From the NCBI GenBank assembly GCA_025056565.1, contig JANWWA010000010.1:50221-114220 (forward strand): a DNA stretch of 64,000 nucleotides, written 5' to 3'. This document shows, one piece after another, positions 51,742-63,932 of the stretch. The notes beneath the pieces were generated by a model. That model made no database searches, was not told where the DNA came from, and saw nothing but the letters and a program-made list of their open reading frames with translations. The position numbers were made by a program, and so were the translations under genes. The DNA comes from Chloroherpetonaceae bacterium. Its GTDB lineage: Bacteria > Bacteroidota > Chlorobiia > Chlorobiales > Thermochlorobacteraceae. Position 1 is the first letter of the stretch. Each line of letters opens with the position of its first letter.

Positions 51742-53178
51742 ATGTCGCTCAAAATCTACAACACGCTCAGTCGCCAGAAAGAAGTGTTTGTGCCGCTGGT
51801 TGAAGGACGCGTTGGAATCTATGTGTGTGGTCCGACCGTCTATGGGCACTCGCACATTGGGCATGCTAAGAGCTATGTGTCGTTTGATGTGGTTGTGCGC
51901 TGGTTAAGACATCTGGGCTACAAAGTCAAGTATGTGCAAAACATTACCGATGTAGGACACCTGACGGATAACGCCGACGAAGGGGAGGACAAAATTGCCG
52001 AGCAAGCCAAGCGTGAAAAGCTCGAGCCGATGGAAATTGCACAAGCCTACACACGCTCGTTTTTTGAAGATATGGACGCACTGGGGGTCTTACGCCCTAA
52101 CATTTCACCAACGGCATCAGGACACATCCCAGAGCAAATTGAGCTAATCAAGACCTTGATTCAGAAGGGATATGCTTACGAAGTAAATGGCAGCGTGTAT
52201 TTCAGTGTCAGTGCCTTTTCAGGCTATGGAAAACTCTCTGGTAGGACAAAGCAAGAAGAGTTAGAAGCGGGCACACGCGTGGCAGTGCGCAGTGAAAAGC
52301 GCAACCCCAGTGATTTCGCTCTGTGGAAGAAGGCTGAACCGGGACATCTGATGCGGTGGCCATCACCTTGGGGGTGGGGATATCCCGGATGGCATATTGA
52401 GTGCTCTGCAATGTCAATGAAATACTTGGGCGAGACATTTGACATTCACGGCGGCGGCATGGAAAATCAATTTCCACACCACGAGTGCGAAATTGCGCAA
52501 TCTGAAGCGGCAACAGGCAAACCTTTTGTGCGCTACTGGATGCACAACAATATGGTTACGGTAAATGGCGTCAAGATGGGCAAATCGCTGGGTAACTTCA
52601 CCACTATCAAAGATGCACTGCAAAAGGTAAGCCCACTAGTGCTGCGCTTCTTTATTTTGCAGTCGCACTACCGCTCCACATTAGATTTCTCTGATGCAGC
52701 ACTTTATGCAGCAAAAGCGGGTCTGGATAAATTGCACGAGACCTACGCTCGCTTGCTAAATGCACCCGAAGGCACAGGCGTGCTCGAGCTCAAGCGCTTT
52801 GAACAAGCTTTCCATGAGGCAATGAATGATGATTTTAATTCCCCTGTAGCCATAGCAGTGCTCTTTGACCTTGCACGTGAAGTGAATCGACTACTGGACG
52901 GAGAAGGACTATCACCAGAAAGCAAGGCACAAACAATCGGTTTCTTCAATTGCTATGGTCGTGAAGTGTTAGGTATTTTGCCAGCATCGCCTGTTCAAGC
53001 ACATCACGCATCAATGCAGACCTTGCAGAAGGTCGTAGAACTGGTGTTAGACATTCGTCAAGCGTCGCGTGCGAAGAAAGATTTTGCCACCAGCGACCTC
53101 ATACGCGACCGACTAAAAGCAGCAGGGATTGAAGTCAAAGACACTAAGGACGGCACAGTGTGGCGACTGATGCATTGA
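51742..53178 (+). CDS. cysS: Cysteinyl-tRNA synthetase
   Basis: A 478-residue class I aminoacyl-tRNA synthetase. The HIGH motif is [11 protein letters not shown], the KMSKS loop is KMGKSLGN, and zinc ligands include Cys29 (YVCGPTVYG), the Cys of WHIECSAMS and the His-His-Glu of FPHHECE. Length matches the family. It follows the DUF309 gene by two bases and is followed by ligA. Confidence 0.97.
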   Translation: MSLKIYNTLSRQKEVFVPLVEGRVGIYVCGPTVYGHSHIGHAKSYVSFDVVVRWLRHLGYKVKYVQNITDVGHLTDNADEGEDKIAEQAKREKLEPMEIAQAYTRSFFEDMDALGVLRPNISPTASGHIPEQIELIKTLIQKGYAYEVNGSVYFSVSAFSGYGKLSGRTKQEELEAGTRVAVRSEKRNPSDFALWKKAEPGHLMRWPSPWGWGYPGWHIECSAMSMKYLGETFDIHGGGMENQFPHHECEIAQSEAATGKPFVRYWMHNNMVTVNGVKMGKSLGNFTTIKDALQKVSPLVLRFFILQSHYRSTLDFSDAALYAAKAGLDKLHETYARLLNAPEGTGVLELKRFEQAFHEAMNDDFNSPVAIAVLFDLAREVNRLLDGEGLSPESKAQTIGFFNCYGREVLGILPASPVQAHHASMQTLQKVVELVLDIRQASRAKKDFATSDLIRDRLKAAGIEVKDTKDGTVWRLMH

Positions 53179-55359
<2,181 letters not shown>

Positions 55360-55386
55360 AGACGACTTTGCTGCATCGAAAACAAG

Positions 55387-55415
55387 AAGGGGCTTCAAAA
55401 AGAAGCCCCTTTCTT
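55387..55415. terminator. Bidirectional terminator between convergent ligA and the protease gene
   Basis: AAGGGGCTTC-AAAAA-GAAGCCCCTT is a perfect 10-base-pair stem. T-runs lie on the plus side after the stem and A-runs before it, so it can stop transcripts from both directions. Confidence 0.9.
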
Positions 55416-55433
55416 ACACCACGGCAGCCTGAT

Positions 55434-58400
55434 TTACTTAACTAACATCATTTTCTTTGTCTCCACGAAGCTGCCAGCCTGCAGGCGGTAGAAGTAAATG
55501 CCACTGGCAAGGTTCGTGGCGTTAAAGGTAACCTGATACCGACCTGCCTCTTGGCGTGCGTTGACCAGCGTGGCGACCTCACGACCCAGCATATCATAAA
55601 CTTTCAGCACTACATTCGTAGCGGTTGGCAGCTGGTAGCTAATTGCCGTGCTGGGGTTGAATGGGTTTGGATAATTTTGTGCCAGTTCAAAGGTGCGTGG
55701 CAAGCCCGCATCCACTTCAACGATGGGGCTGTATTCAAATGTACCGTCAAAGTCAATTTGCCTAAGGCGATACTGCACCGTGCCAGAGGCGGTTCTATCT
55801 ACGAAAGAGTAGGACTGGGCTTCAGTGGTTGTGCCTTTGCCCTTGACGAAGCCAATTTTCTCCCACACAGCTGCATCTTGACCAGCGCGTTTTAGGAGAC
55901 GCTCGACTTCGAAGCCAGCATTGTTTTTCTCAGAGGCGGTTGTCCACTCGAGCTTGACACCGCGAGCATCTGGCACTGCAGTGAATGAGGCGAGTTCAAC
56001 AGGCAAGGCATTCGCAAAGTCGCGGCTGCCGATAGCCAATTCAAAGAAGTCGTTAACAGGCACCGTGCTCACAAAATGACCATTGATGACTGTGCCGCCA
56101 AGGTCTTGCCAATCGCCATTTGGTGTCGTGCGTCCAAGCCAGCGAATTGAAGCGCTATTCAGCACGCCTTGCAATGCCGAGAGAGGCACGCTAACGGTGG
56201 CGTTCTGAATGGTAGCGCCACCATTGAGCACACGCCAGTAGTATTGGCTTAGCACGACAATCCCACTAGGCAGAGCGCCACCACTTGGGGCAGCTTGGAT
56301 ATACTCTACGGTAATAGGCGCAGCAGCCAGCACATTTGCTCGAATGGTGAGATTCGTGCCGTCAAAGACCATTGTGCTCGGCGCAGCGTGATTGACAGCA
56401 GGCACAACGCGAGCTGTAGCTACTGTGCCGATGATGGACGAGGTAAATCGGTAGATGGTGCCGCTTGTCGGGAAGGCAGCAGATGAGCGGTTGCTAACCC
56501 CCGTGGTCGTCGAGCCTGTTACGCCGTCCATAAAGTCACCCGGCCCTCCAACTGGTCCTTTGATGCCAATTGAAGCGGACGAGGATGAATTAGCAGGCTG
56601 TCCGTTGGTCGGGCCGTAGATGAACTCTATGACATTGCTGGTTTCATAGAGTCGGATTTGGAAGTTTAGACGGAGCGCTGTTGCTGGTGGTGCATTATAG
56701 TAGTCACGCACATTCTCGAATTGAATAATGACAACACGATTAGGGGCGGTGCCAGAGACCGCAGTTCTGACCGCTGAGGTGGGTGAGGCATCGACAAGCA
56801 AATCGTCCCACCATGGAGCAAGGACGTTAAATGGAGCAGACGTTGTGAATAGATTTTCATTGAAGTAAGATGTAGAAGCAGTTCCGAAATTCACAAAGCC
56901 GTTTGTGCAGATATTAAGGCTCGTGTAGCTCGTGCCCAAGTAGTTGAAGCTGAAGGGCAGCGCAACAGTGACCACTCCATCGTCAGGGTTCGAGAAAGAA
57001 ATTGGTGTTGTCGTAATCGGTGTGTATGTGGTAGATGCAGAGGAGCGGGTGTAGACACTCGACACAGTGCCGACAAAGCTGAGAGTTGGGCTAGTCGCTG
57101 AAGCTAACCCAGAGGCGCTCGCAAGCAGTGAAGCCGAACCAACTTGGTTGTAGGTGATACCACTAATTGTAACTTGCGTTTGACCTGCAGGAATTGTGCC
57201 TGTGAGCGTGCCCCCGAAAGTGCCCGTACCCGTAGCCCGCGAAAGGGTTACTGCTACAGGGGTGTTAGATATTGTAGCTGAGCCTGTGTTATCCCTCAGT
57301 TCTACACTCACGCTGAACGGTGCTCCAACTGGAATCGGTGCAGTCGGCACTGCAACAAATGCTAGTTGCGTGGGTGGGGCTGGTACTGCTGTAGCGATAT
57401 TGTCCAGATACAAGTTATTTCCAAAGTCATTGACGCCAATGAAGGCGATGCGCACTGTGCGACCTGCAAAGGCACTAAGGTCAATCCACTCTGTGCGCCA
57501 CTCTGTTGCAGTAGGCACAAATGAAGATGTAGTCGAGGGTCGTGTGGCTAAGTCGTTTCCACCCTTGTAGTAAATTACATTTGGGTATGTCCGCCCGCCG
57601 TCCGTAGAGACACGAATTTCTAGCGTATCAGCGTAGCCAGGATAGACAGCATATGCGACATCGAAGCGCAGGAATGCACCAGACGGCACAGTGAAAGGTG
57701 TGCTAATGAGTGCGTCAAACTGCCCCCTTGCTGAGTAAGTGTAGAAGTTGATAAAAGCAGAGCCAGGGTTAGTGCGTCCAGTGGCGTTGCGTGTCCATGT
57801 GATGCTATTGTCAGGGTTAAAAATCTCCCAACCAGTGGGCGGGAACTCCGTTGGCACGAAGTCCACATTAGCCAAGCCAACAGGCGGTGGAACTACATTG
57901 AAGGGGGCGCTGGTGACACTCGGCAAGCCAGTTGCGGTGGCACGAAGACGCACACCATTTTCCACACGGTTATAAATCAAGCCAGAAATCGTGCCTGTTC
58001 GCTGACCCACAGGAATCGTAACCGTGCGGTTGCCACTCACTGTGCCCGTTCCAGCCGCAGGTCTGGTGTCGATAGTAACGGTAACAGGTGTAGTAGCGGC
58101 TTGCGGAACGCCAAACGCATCCCTTAGTTCTACGGTTGCGCTGAAGCCAACATTTGCAATCGGTGATGCAGGCGTGATGTTAGTAATAGCAAACTGCGTA
58201 ACTGGGCGGCGCGGAACAAAGCGGTAGGTGATTCCGGCAGTGGGTAGAACATTGTTGCGATGATTGAAAGTCGAAAGTGAGCCTGTGCCACGACGGAAAG
58301 TAGGACCGGTCCATGCGACTGCAGAAGTTTTTCGTGCAATCGTGGTTTGCAAAACTGAGGCATCCAAATGCTTAATACCTACTCCAAAAGCCTTAAACAA

Positions 58401-61187
58401 TGCTGGGTTTGAAGACGGGCTGAAAGTTCCATACACGAACTCAATGATGCCATTTTCATACAGCCGAATCTGAAAATTCATATTGTTATACTGCTCTGGG
58501 TGATTCTGGTTAAGCAACGTCGAAAACTTCGCTTTATCGCGCACGTTTTTGAACTGAATGATACAGACACGATTGGGAGCTGTACCAACAGTATGCACGC
58601 GATACTCTGCTGGCAGAGTTCCGCCTTCCAAGTCGTGGTTCATCACGGAGAGAATGTTGATGTCAGCAGGATGTGTGCTAGTCAAGGCCCCACCGTTCCC
58701 ATCTTCATCAGCTGGATCCGTAATGAAAAGATTGGCGCGAGAGGGTGGGGCATTACCCAGTTTAATGAAGCCATTAGTGTTCAAAACAAACTGCGTGAAC
58801 GTTGTACCATTGAAGTTGAAGGGAAAGCCAATGTTCTGTGGAGCTGAATTGGCGTCATCATTGTTCGCAACGGAGATAGCGTCTCCACTGCTTCCTAAGT
58901 CTGAGTATGTGCCTTGAATGATTTGCACGTCCTCGGGTGTGTAGAGCAAAACAGAGCGTACCAGTGCAAAGGGACGACCAATTTCGGTGACGACGCCAGC
59001 ACGAATGCGAATCGCATAGTCATTACCATCTGGCAAAGAAGTTGGAGGCGTAAAGGTAAAGCTGCGCGTAGAAGCAGGCAGATTGCTTGCGATCTCAAGC
59101 ACAGCTGAGCGACCACGCAGCAAGTCAATACTGATTGGGACATCTAAATTACCAACGACAGACCAGCGAATTGTAGTCGGTTGACCTTTCAGGACGGCAG
59201 TAGCAGGCTCAGTAATGTTGATAAGAAAGCCAAGCGCTGCTAAGATTGCCTTGCGCGCATTCACTCTGCCATAACCCATCTCTATGTTCCAAGTGCCAAA
59301 AGGACGGTCAGGCAGGCTCGCATAGCTATAGAAGCCAGCTTTGTCTGTCGTGGATTGCAGAATCGCTTCCAGTTGCTCCACGCGAAGTGATGGACGCACT
59401 GAGGCAATCATTCCCACAACGCTTGCCGCAATAGGGCAAGAAGCAGAAGTGCCGCCAAAGAAGGTCACATCGCCCGTGCTATAGCCAGCAGTGCCTTGGC
59501 GGTCAATCGTTAAAATCCCTGTGGCGATGCCACTAAAGTCGCCGGGCGCAACGATGTCCAAGTCAGTGCCAAACTGCGAATAAGAAGCGCGGGTGTCAGT
59601 GTGCGTCGAAGAGCCGACTGCAATCATATTGGCTGCACGAGCGGGATATCCAACGGTGCTTGTGCCGCCGTTCCCTGCTGAAAAGAGCACGACTGCCCCC
59701 AAGCGACCCCGAGACTGTGAGCGTACTGCATTGAAACTGGCTTCTTGCGCAGCACTGGGTACGCCACCGCCCCAGCTGTTAGAAAGCGCAACTACACCGG
59801 GCGTGTTAATCACCCGTGTGGCCATACGGGTAATGTCCAGTTGCGTAAAGTTGAACGAACCGCCAGTCGGTGCAGTTGAAGCAATGTCAATAAGCAGCAA
59901 TCGCACATTTGGTGCACCGCTGGCAACCAAAAATCCGTTATCCGTTCGAGCGCCGATAATACCAGCGCACGGCGTGCCGTGATTGGAGTCGGCATTTCTA
60001 GGCAGAGCAGGGTTGGCTTCATCAAAGGTGCGGTATGAATCTACGATTTTGCCAACCAATTCAGGGTGGTCGAGGTCATAACCCCCTGCATCGGTAATGC
60101 CGACGACAATGGTCGAATTTCCAAAGGTCAGAGCCCATGCACCCAACGCATTAATGTCAGCACCTAAGACGCCACCGGTCTGACCCGTGTTATTCAGCCA
60201 CCACTGCTGTGGAAACAGTGGGTCGCTGACCTGCATCAGGCTGGAGTAGTCAGGGCGAGGTTCAGCTTGCGGCTTTGGGGCTTTTTGGCGAGGGGCATCA
60301 GGTTCAGACACATCTGGAATCGTGCGCGTCTCATCGGCAATGCTACGAGCGATGCCAGCCATCGTTTCCTCTCTAAGGTCGGCAGTTGGCAGCACTGCAC
60401 GGTCACGAGGAGCTGGAACAGCTGAGGGGGATTCATGAATTTCGTAACCAGCTTGGCGCAGCATTTCTTTCTTTATGCGCACACGCTCCTCTGGGCTAAG
60501 GTCTTTGCTGCGCTCCAGAAGCATTAACGGGTCAGTCTTGTCAGGTGTCTTTTGCTTTGGAGTTTCTTGATGGAGATACCCACGCATCGTGAAGTTGGGC
60601 TCGGCATAGTTAAAGAGCTGGCTTTCTTGCAACAGGTTGGCAATCTCAAACACATTGGCGCTGGGGTCAACTTTTGCATAGAACTGCTCTTGGTCACCAA
60701 GTTCGTAGCGTGCAAAGATGGAGACCCCAACTTTGCGTAGCAGAGCTGTTACTGCAGGGTCATCAGGTGTTTTAGGAGAGAAGACAATTTCGTTGGTCAC
60801 CCATACCGTATCTCCGGAAGCGGCTTGGTAAGCTGGATAGACAGACTCAACATCGGGATTGCGCTTTAGTTCTGCAATCACCTCGTCCATTGTGCGTTGG
60901 TTGCGCTGATTGGGCTGCAAGGTATAACGCACAGTATTGTAGGCAGAAATGTCCGTTTCTTTGGGCTCCATCAGCACGGAGGCTAGCCGACGTGAAAGCT
61001 GTCCAACTCTCGCCTTCTGACTGGCTGGAACGGATTCACGATATTTTACCATCACCTCAGAGGTCAGGGGCGAGAGATACATTTTCTGCCCTTTGTAGTA
61101 GTAAAATGGATTCTCTTGGGCTTGGGCGAGAAGGGCAAAGAAAAACAGTGGCAGCAGTAAGACGTAATTTTTCCTGCAGTGCTTCAT
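55434..61187 (-). CDS. Giant secreted subtilisin-like (S8) protease with a T9SS sorting tail
   Basis: A 1917-residue exported protein. The signal peptide (about 1-23, LAQAQ) and a long N-terminal region (24-320, with an inhibitor-like part) precede an S8 peptidase domain (about 325-660) with catalytic Asp366 (ITDAGG), His403 (SNHGTPCAG), oxyanion Asn506 and Ser581 (GGTSASCP). Then come beta domains, two related invasin-like Ig repeats (near PASPIANVGFSATVELRD and PTAPIPVGAPFSVSVELRD), two nidogen-like regions (FNFNGTTFTQFVLNTNGFIKLG and the later FNYLGTSYTSLNICTNGFV), and a C-terminal tail with QNYPNPFNPSTAISYQLP and KKMMLVK, the type A T9SS signal. It would be exported by Sec, moved across the outer membrane by T9SS and attached or released. 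Function: extracellular proteolysis, inferred. Confidence 0.92.
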   Translation of the reverse strand: MKHCRKNYVLLLPLFFFALLAQAQENPFYYYKGQKMYLSPLTSEVMVKYRESVPASQKARVGQLSRRLASVLMEPKETDISAYNTVRYTLQPNQRNQRTMDEVIAELKRNPDVESVYPAYQAASGDTVWVTNEIVFSPKTPDDPAVTALLRKVGVSIFARYELGDQEQFYAKVDPSANVFEIANLLQESQLFNYAEPNFTMRGYLHQETPKQKTPDKTDPLMLLERSKDLSPEERVRIKKEMLRQAGYEIHESPSAVPAPRDRAVLPTADLREETMAGIARSIADETRTIPDVSEPDAPRQKAPKPQAEPRPDYSSLMQVSDPLFPQQWWLNNTGQTGGVLGADINALGAWALTFGNSTIVVGITDAGGYDLDHPELVGKIVDSYRTFDEANPALPRNADSNHGTPCAGIIGARTDNGFLVASGAPNVRLLLIDIASTAPTGGSFNFTQLDITRMATRVINTPGVVALSNSWGGGVPSAAQEASFNAVRSQSRGRLGAVVLFSAGNGGTSTVGYPARAANMIAVGSSTHTDTRASYSQFGTDLDIVAPGDFSGIATGILTIDRQGTAGYSTGDVTFFGGTSASCPIAASVVGMIASVRPSLRVEQLEAILQSTTDKAGFYSYASLPDRPFGTWNIEMGYGRVNARKAILAALGFLINITEPATAVLKGQPTTIRWSVVGNLDVPISIDLLRGRSAVLEIASNLPASTRSFTFTPPTSLPDGNDYAIRIRAGVVTEIGRPFALVRSVLLYTPEDVQIIQGTYSDLGSSGDAISVANNDDANSAPQNIGFPFNFNGTTFTQFVLNTNGFIKLGNAPPSRANLFITDPADEDGNGGALTSTHPADINILSVMNHDLEGGTLPAEYRVHTVGTAPNRVCIIQFKNVRDKAKFSTLLNQNHPEQYNNMNFQIRLYENGIIEFVYGTFSPSSNPALFKAFGVGIKHLDASVLQTTIARKTSAVAWTGPTFRRGTGSLSTFNHRNNVLPTAGITYRFVPRRPVTQFAITNITPASPIANVGFSATVELRDAFGVPQAATTPVTVTIDTRPAAGTGTVSGNRTVTIPVGQRTGTISGLIYNRVENGVRLRATATGLPSVTSAPFNVVPPPVGLANVDFVPTEFPPTGWEIFNPDNSITWTRNATGRTNPGSAFINFYTYSARGQFDALISTPFTVPSGAFLRFDVAYAVYPGYADTLEIRVSTDGGRTYPNVIYYKGGNDLATRPSTTSSFVPTATEWRTEWIDLSAFAGRTVRIAFIGVNDFGNNLYLDNIATAVPAPPTQLAFVAVPTAPIPVGAPFSVSVELRDNTGSATISNTPVAVTLSRATGTGTFGGTLTGTIPAGQTQVTISGITYNQVGSASLLASASGLASATSPTLSFVGTVSSVYTRSSASTTYTPITTTPISFSNPDDGVVTVALPFSFNYLGTSYTSLNICTNGFVNFGTASTSYFNENLFTTSAPFNVLAPWWDDLLVDASPTSAVRTAVSGTAPNRVVIIQFENVRDYYNAPPATALRLNFQIRLYETSNVIEFIYGPTNGQPANSSSSASIGIKGPVGGPGDFMDGVTGSTTTGVSNRSSAAFPTSGTIYRFTSSIIGTVATARVVPAVNHAAPSTMVFDGTNLTIRANVLAAAPITVEYIQAAPSGGALPSGIVVLSQYYWRVLNGGATIQNATVSVPLSALQGVLNSASIRWLGRTTPNGDWQDLGGTVINGHFVSTVPVNDFFELAIGSRDFANALPVELASFTAVPDARGVKLEWTTASEKNNAGFEVERLLKRAGQDAAVWEKIGFVKGKGTTTEAQSYSFVDRTASGTVQYRLRQIDFDGTFEYSPIVEVDAGLPRTFELAQNYPNPFNPSTAISYQLPTATNVVLKVYDMLGREVATLVNARQEAGRYQVTFNATNLASGIYFYRLQAGSFVETKKMMLVK

Positions 61188-61558
61188 AGTAATGGTTGGG
61201 TTATTTGTGATTCAAAAAAGCCCTCCTTAGAGAAGGTTGTTTTGTTGATAGGAAAATATAGCAATTTCTCTCAAAAGTATATTATGCCAAATTAGGCATA
61301 GCTAAAACCTAAGAGTAGTGGCAAGGCGTAATAGCCGCAGCCCATCTTCTCTGAAGAGAGGAGAGACAAGCTGGCCCTCAGTCAGAATCGGGAGCAGAGT
61401 GCAGCAGTTGGGGGGTGTCATCAGAGGATAAACTTGTGGGTAGTATGTTCTTCTCATTGAAGGGTCAAGTAGCCGTGCAGATGAGAAACTAAGGGGAGCG
61501 CCCTTGCTTGGCATGGCAGCACTGCAGCGTTGTATCCCAGTTGCGCTCACACCTTTCT
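61188..61558. other. Divergent intergenic region with a short palindrome
   Basis: This stretch separates the giant protease (minus) and the APC permease (plus). TATGCC-AAATTA-GGCATA (61283-61300) lies about 100 bases upstream of the protease start and could be an operator. No coding sequence or RNA gene is supported. Confidence 0.4.
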
Positions 61559-61586
61559 TTGTGGCTTAGGTAGAGCTTTTTATATT
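61559..61586 (+). promoter_or_regulatory. Candidate promoter of the APC permease gene
   Basis: TTGTGG (61559-61564) and TATATT (61581-61586) are 16 bases apart, giving a leader of about 100 bases before the ATG at 61693. Inferred. Confidence 0.4.
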
Positions 61587-61692
61587 TGAGGCGCTTTGAA
61601 CTTAACTAACAAGCGATGCGTCGCTGGTCAGTGGGCAATAGGAGTGGGGACAGTGAGCAGCCAGCGGCAGGTAAAGCATCGCGCTGATTGCT

Positions 61693-63816
61693 ATGGACGC
61701 AAGCAGTAATCGTGCTTCAAACGAGCCCGAGCCAACTTTGAATCACGCTGTGCCGCCGCAGCCAGCGGTTTCATCACCAGCAACCGATGGTCAAGTCAAA
61801 GTGGTCGTTGTAACATCGGTAATGCTGTCATTTATCTCTTTTTGGCGTGCGGCAGCGATTGTATTAGGTGATTTAGCCTCTACGGCGTATTACATCGGAG
61901 GCATCACTGAGCGGGCAATTGGCGAAGCCGCCCCGTATTTCATCTTTGGCGTGATGCTGTTTGCCTTTGCGGTGCGCCTCGTCTACATTGAGTCGTGCTC
62001 CATTTTCACGCGCGGCGGAGTGTATCGGGTGGTGCGTAATGTGCTGGGCGAGGGTTTTGCGAAGGTGGCTGTCTCCGCCCTAATGTTTGACTATGTCCTT
62101 ACAGGTCCAATCAGCTCAGTATCCGCAGGACAATACCTCTCTGGTTTGATAAATAGCTTCCTTCCGAAACTGGGGATTCATGCCGCAATTGATGTGCATT
62201 TTTCCTCACAAGCATTTGCGATTGCAATCATTACATACTTCTGGTGGGTGAACACCAAAGGGATTACGGAATCATCGACCGCTGCACTGCGCATTATTCA
62301 AATCACAGGGGTAATGATTATAGTGATGCTGGTGTGGTGTGGCTACACGCTCTATGTGCGAGGCGTAGAGTGGCCGCGGTTTCTCATTTCCTTCAATGAA
62401 GAGTCGCTAGGATTTCTGACCCACACGAAGCTGGGTGAGCAGTTACTTTCTGGCAAGACATTGGGGCTGATTGGCATTGTGATTGCATTAGGGCACTCTA
62501 TGCTGGCAATGTCAGGTGAGGAGTCTTTGGCGCAGGTCTATCGCGAAATCGCAGCGCCAAAACTCTCAAACCTCAAGCGAGCAGCCGTTGCAATCTTAAT
62601 TTTTAGTGTAACCTTTACGGGTGTGTTCTCTTTCCTTGCCGTGATGATTATCCCTGACGAGGTGCGTGTGACACAGTATGCAGATAATTTGCTCTCAGGC
62701 TTGGCGATGCATGTAGAAGCGCCCGAATCGGTGCGACTGGGCTTGCAAGCATTTGTGGTGCTGGTTGGCTTTTTGATTCTCTCAAGCGCAGTGAATACGT
62801 CATTTGTCGGTGCAAATGGCGTGCTGAATCGTGTCGCAGAGGACGGCATTTTAGCAGACTGGTTTCGCAAGCCGCACCCTGTCTATGGCACCAGCTACCG
62901 AATGATCAATATGATTGCGCTATTTCAACTAACGACGGTGGTGCTGAGTCGTGGCGATGTCTATGTGTTAGGGGAAGCCTACGCATTTGGCGTAATCTGG
63001 AGTTTTGTCTTCAATGCATTTTCAATGCTGGCGCTGCGTTTCAAAGACCGGCGCCCAAGAGAGTTTAAGGTGCCGCTCAACATCAAAATTGGCGATGTGG
63101 AATTTCCTGTGGGGATTCTACTGGTGCTACTAGTGCTGCTTACGGTAGCAGTGGCGAATCTATTTACGAAGTCGGTAGCAACGGTGTCGGGCGTGCTCTT
63201 TACGATTTTCTTTCTCATCTTGTTCAGTGTCTCAGAGCGACTGAATCGACAAGCAAAATTGCGTCGCTTAAAGCAGCAGAGAGAGCTCTCAGCGGAAGAC
63301 TTAGAGACGCTGGAAAAGTTCAATCAAGAAAATGGCTGGTCTATTACGCCAGAATCAATTGGCTCAGAGAAACCGCGTCGGGTACTGGTCGCAGTAAAGC
63401 GATACACCAATTTGGAGCACTTGGATAAGTGCCTGGAAGTAACGGACACAGACACAACGGACATTATCGTGATGACTGTGCGTGTGATGCAAAAGGGCAG
63501 CATCGCTTCGTTCAACACGGAGATGACAAGCGAGGAACGCAAACTTTTTACCGAAGTCGTCAACCTTGCCGAAGAATACGGCAAGCCGGTGATTCCTATC
63601 ATTGTGCCCGGCTACAATGCCTTTTTCAGCATTGTGCGTACGGCTAAAGAGTTGGGTGCAAGTGAAGTCTATCTAGGTGAATCGCAGCGATTTAGTATGG
63701 AGACGGAGCTGGAAGAATTAGCCATGATTTGGGGCTACGAGCGACCTGATGAACAGCACAAAATTATGTTTCGCGTCTTCGATAGCGAGCTGCAAAAAGT
63801 CGAGGCAGAGCTGTGA
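61693..63816 (+). CDS. APC-superfamily permease with a C-terminal universal-stress-like domain
   Basis: A 707-residue inner-membrane transporter, probably for amino acids or another small cation. A Pro/Ser-rich cytoplasmic N-terminus (1-35) precedes about 12 membrane helices (40-520). Conserved segments are IGGITERAIGEAAPYF, FTRGGVYRVVRNVLGE, and the unwound helix with ALGHSMLAMSGEES. The last 150 residues (about 555-705, PRRVLVAVKRYTNLEHLDK to LGASEVYLGES) form a cytoplasmic alpha-beta domain like universal stress proteins, which in related permeases may bind nucleotide and regulate transport. Substrate unknown. Confidence 0.88.
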   Translation: MDASSNRASNEPEPTLNHAVPPQPAVSSPATDGQVKVVVVTSVMLSFISFWRAAAIVLGDLASTAYYIGGITERAIGEAAPYFIFGVMLFAFAVRLVYIESCSIFTRGGVYRVVRNVLGEGFAKVAVSALMFDYVLTGPISSVSAGQYLSGLINSFLPKLGIHAAIDVHFSSQAFAIAIITYFWWVNTKGITESSTAALRIIQITGVMIIVMLVWCGYTLYVRGVEWPRFLISFNEESLGFLTHTKLGEQLLSGKTLGLIGIVIALGHSMLAMSGEESLAQVYREIAAPKLSNLKRAAVAILIFSVTFTGVFSFLAVMIIPDEVRVTQYADNLLSGLAMHVEAPESVRLGLQAFVVLVGFLILSSAVNTSFVGANGVLNRVAEDGILADWFRKPHPVYGTSYRMINMIALFQLTTVVLSRGDVYVLGEAYAFGVIWSFVFNAFSMLALRFKDRRPREFKVPLNIKIGDVEFPVGILLVLLVLLTVAVANLFTKSVATVSGVLFTIFFLILFSVSERLNRQAKLRRLKQQRELSAEDLETLEKFNQENGWSITPESIGSEKPRRVLVAVKRYTNLEHLDKCLEVTDTDTTDIIVMTVRVMQKGSIASFNTEMTSEERKLFTEVVNLAEEYGKPVIPIIVPGYNAFFSIVRTAKELGASEVYLGESQRFSMETELEELAMIWGYERPDEQHKIMFRVFDSELQKVEAEL

Positions 63817-63932
63817 TGTGCCCTCTTGTGCAAGTCAAAGCAAGTATCGGGAAGAGCCCTCAAAATCTCTGGTTTTGTGCAATGTGCGCTACTTCGCCCT
63901 GATGCTCGGTGCTTGAAAGCCAAGACGCTGCG

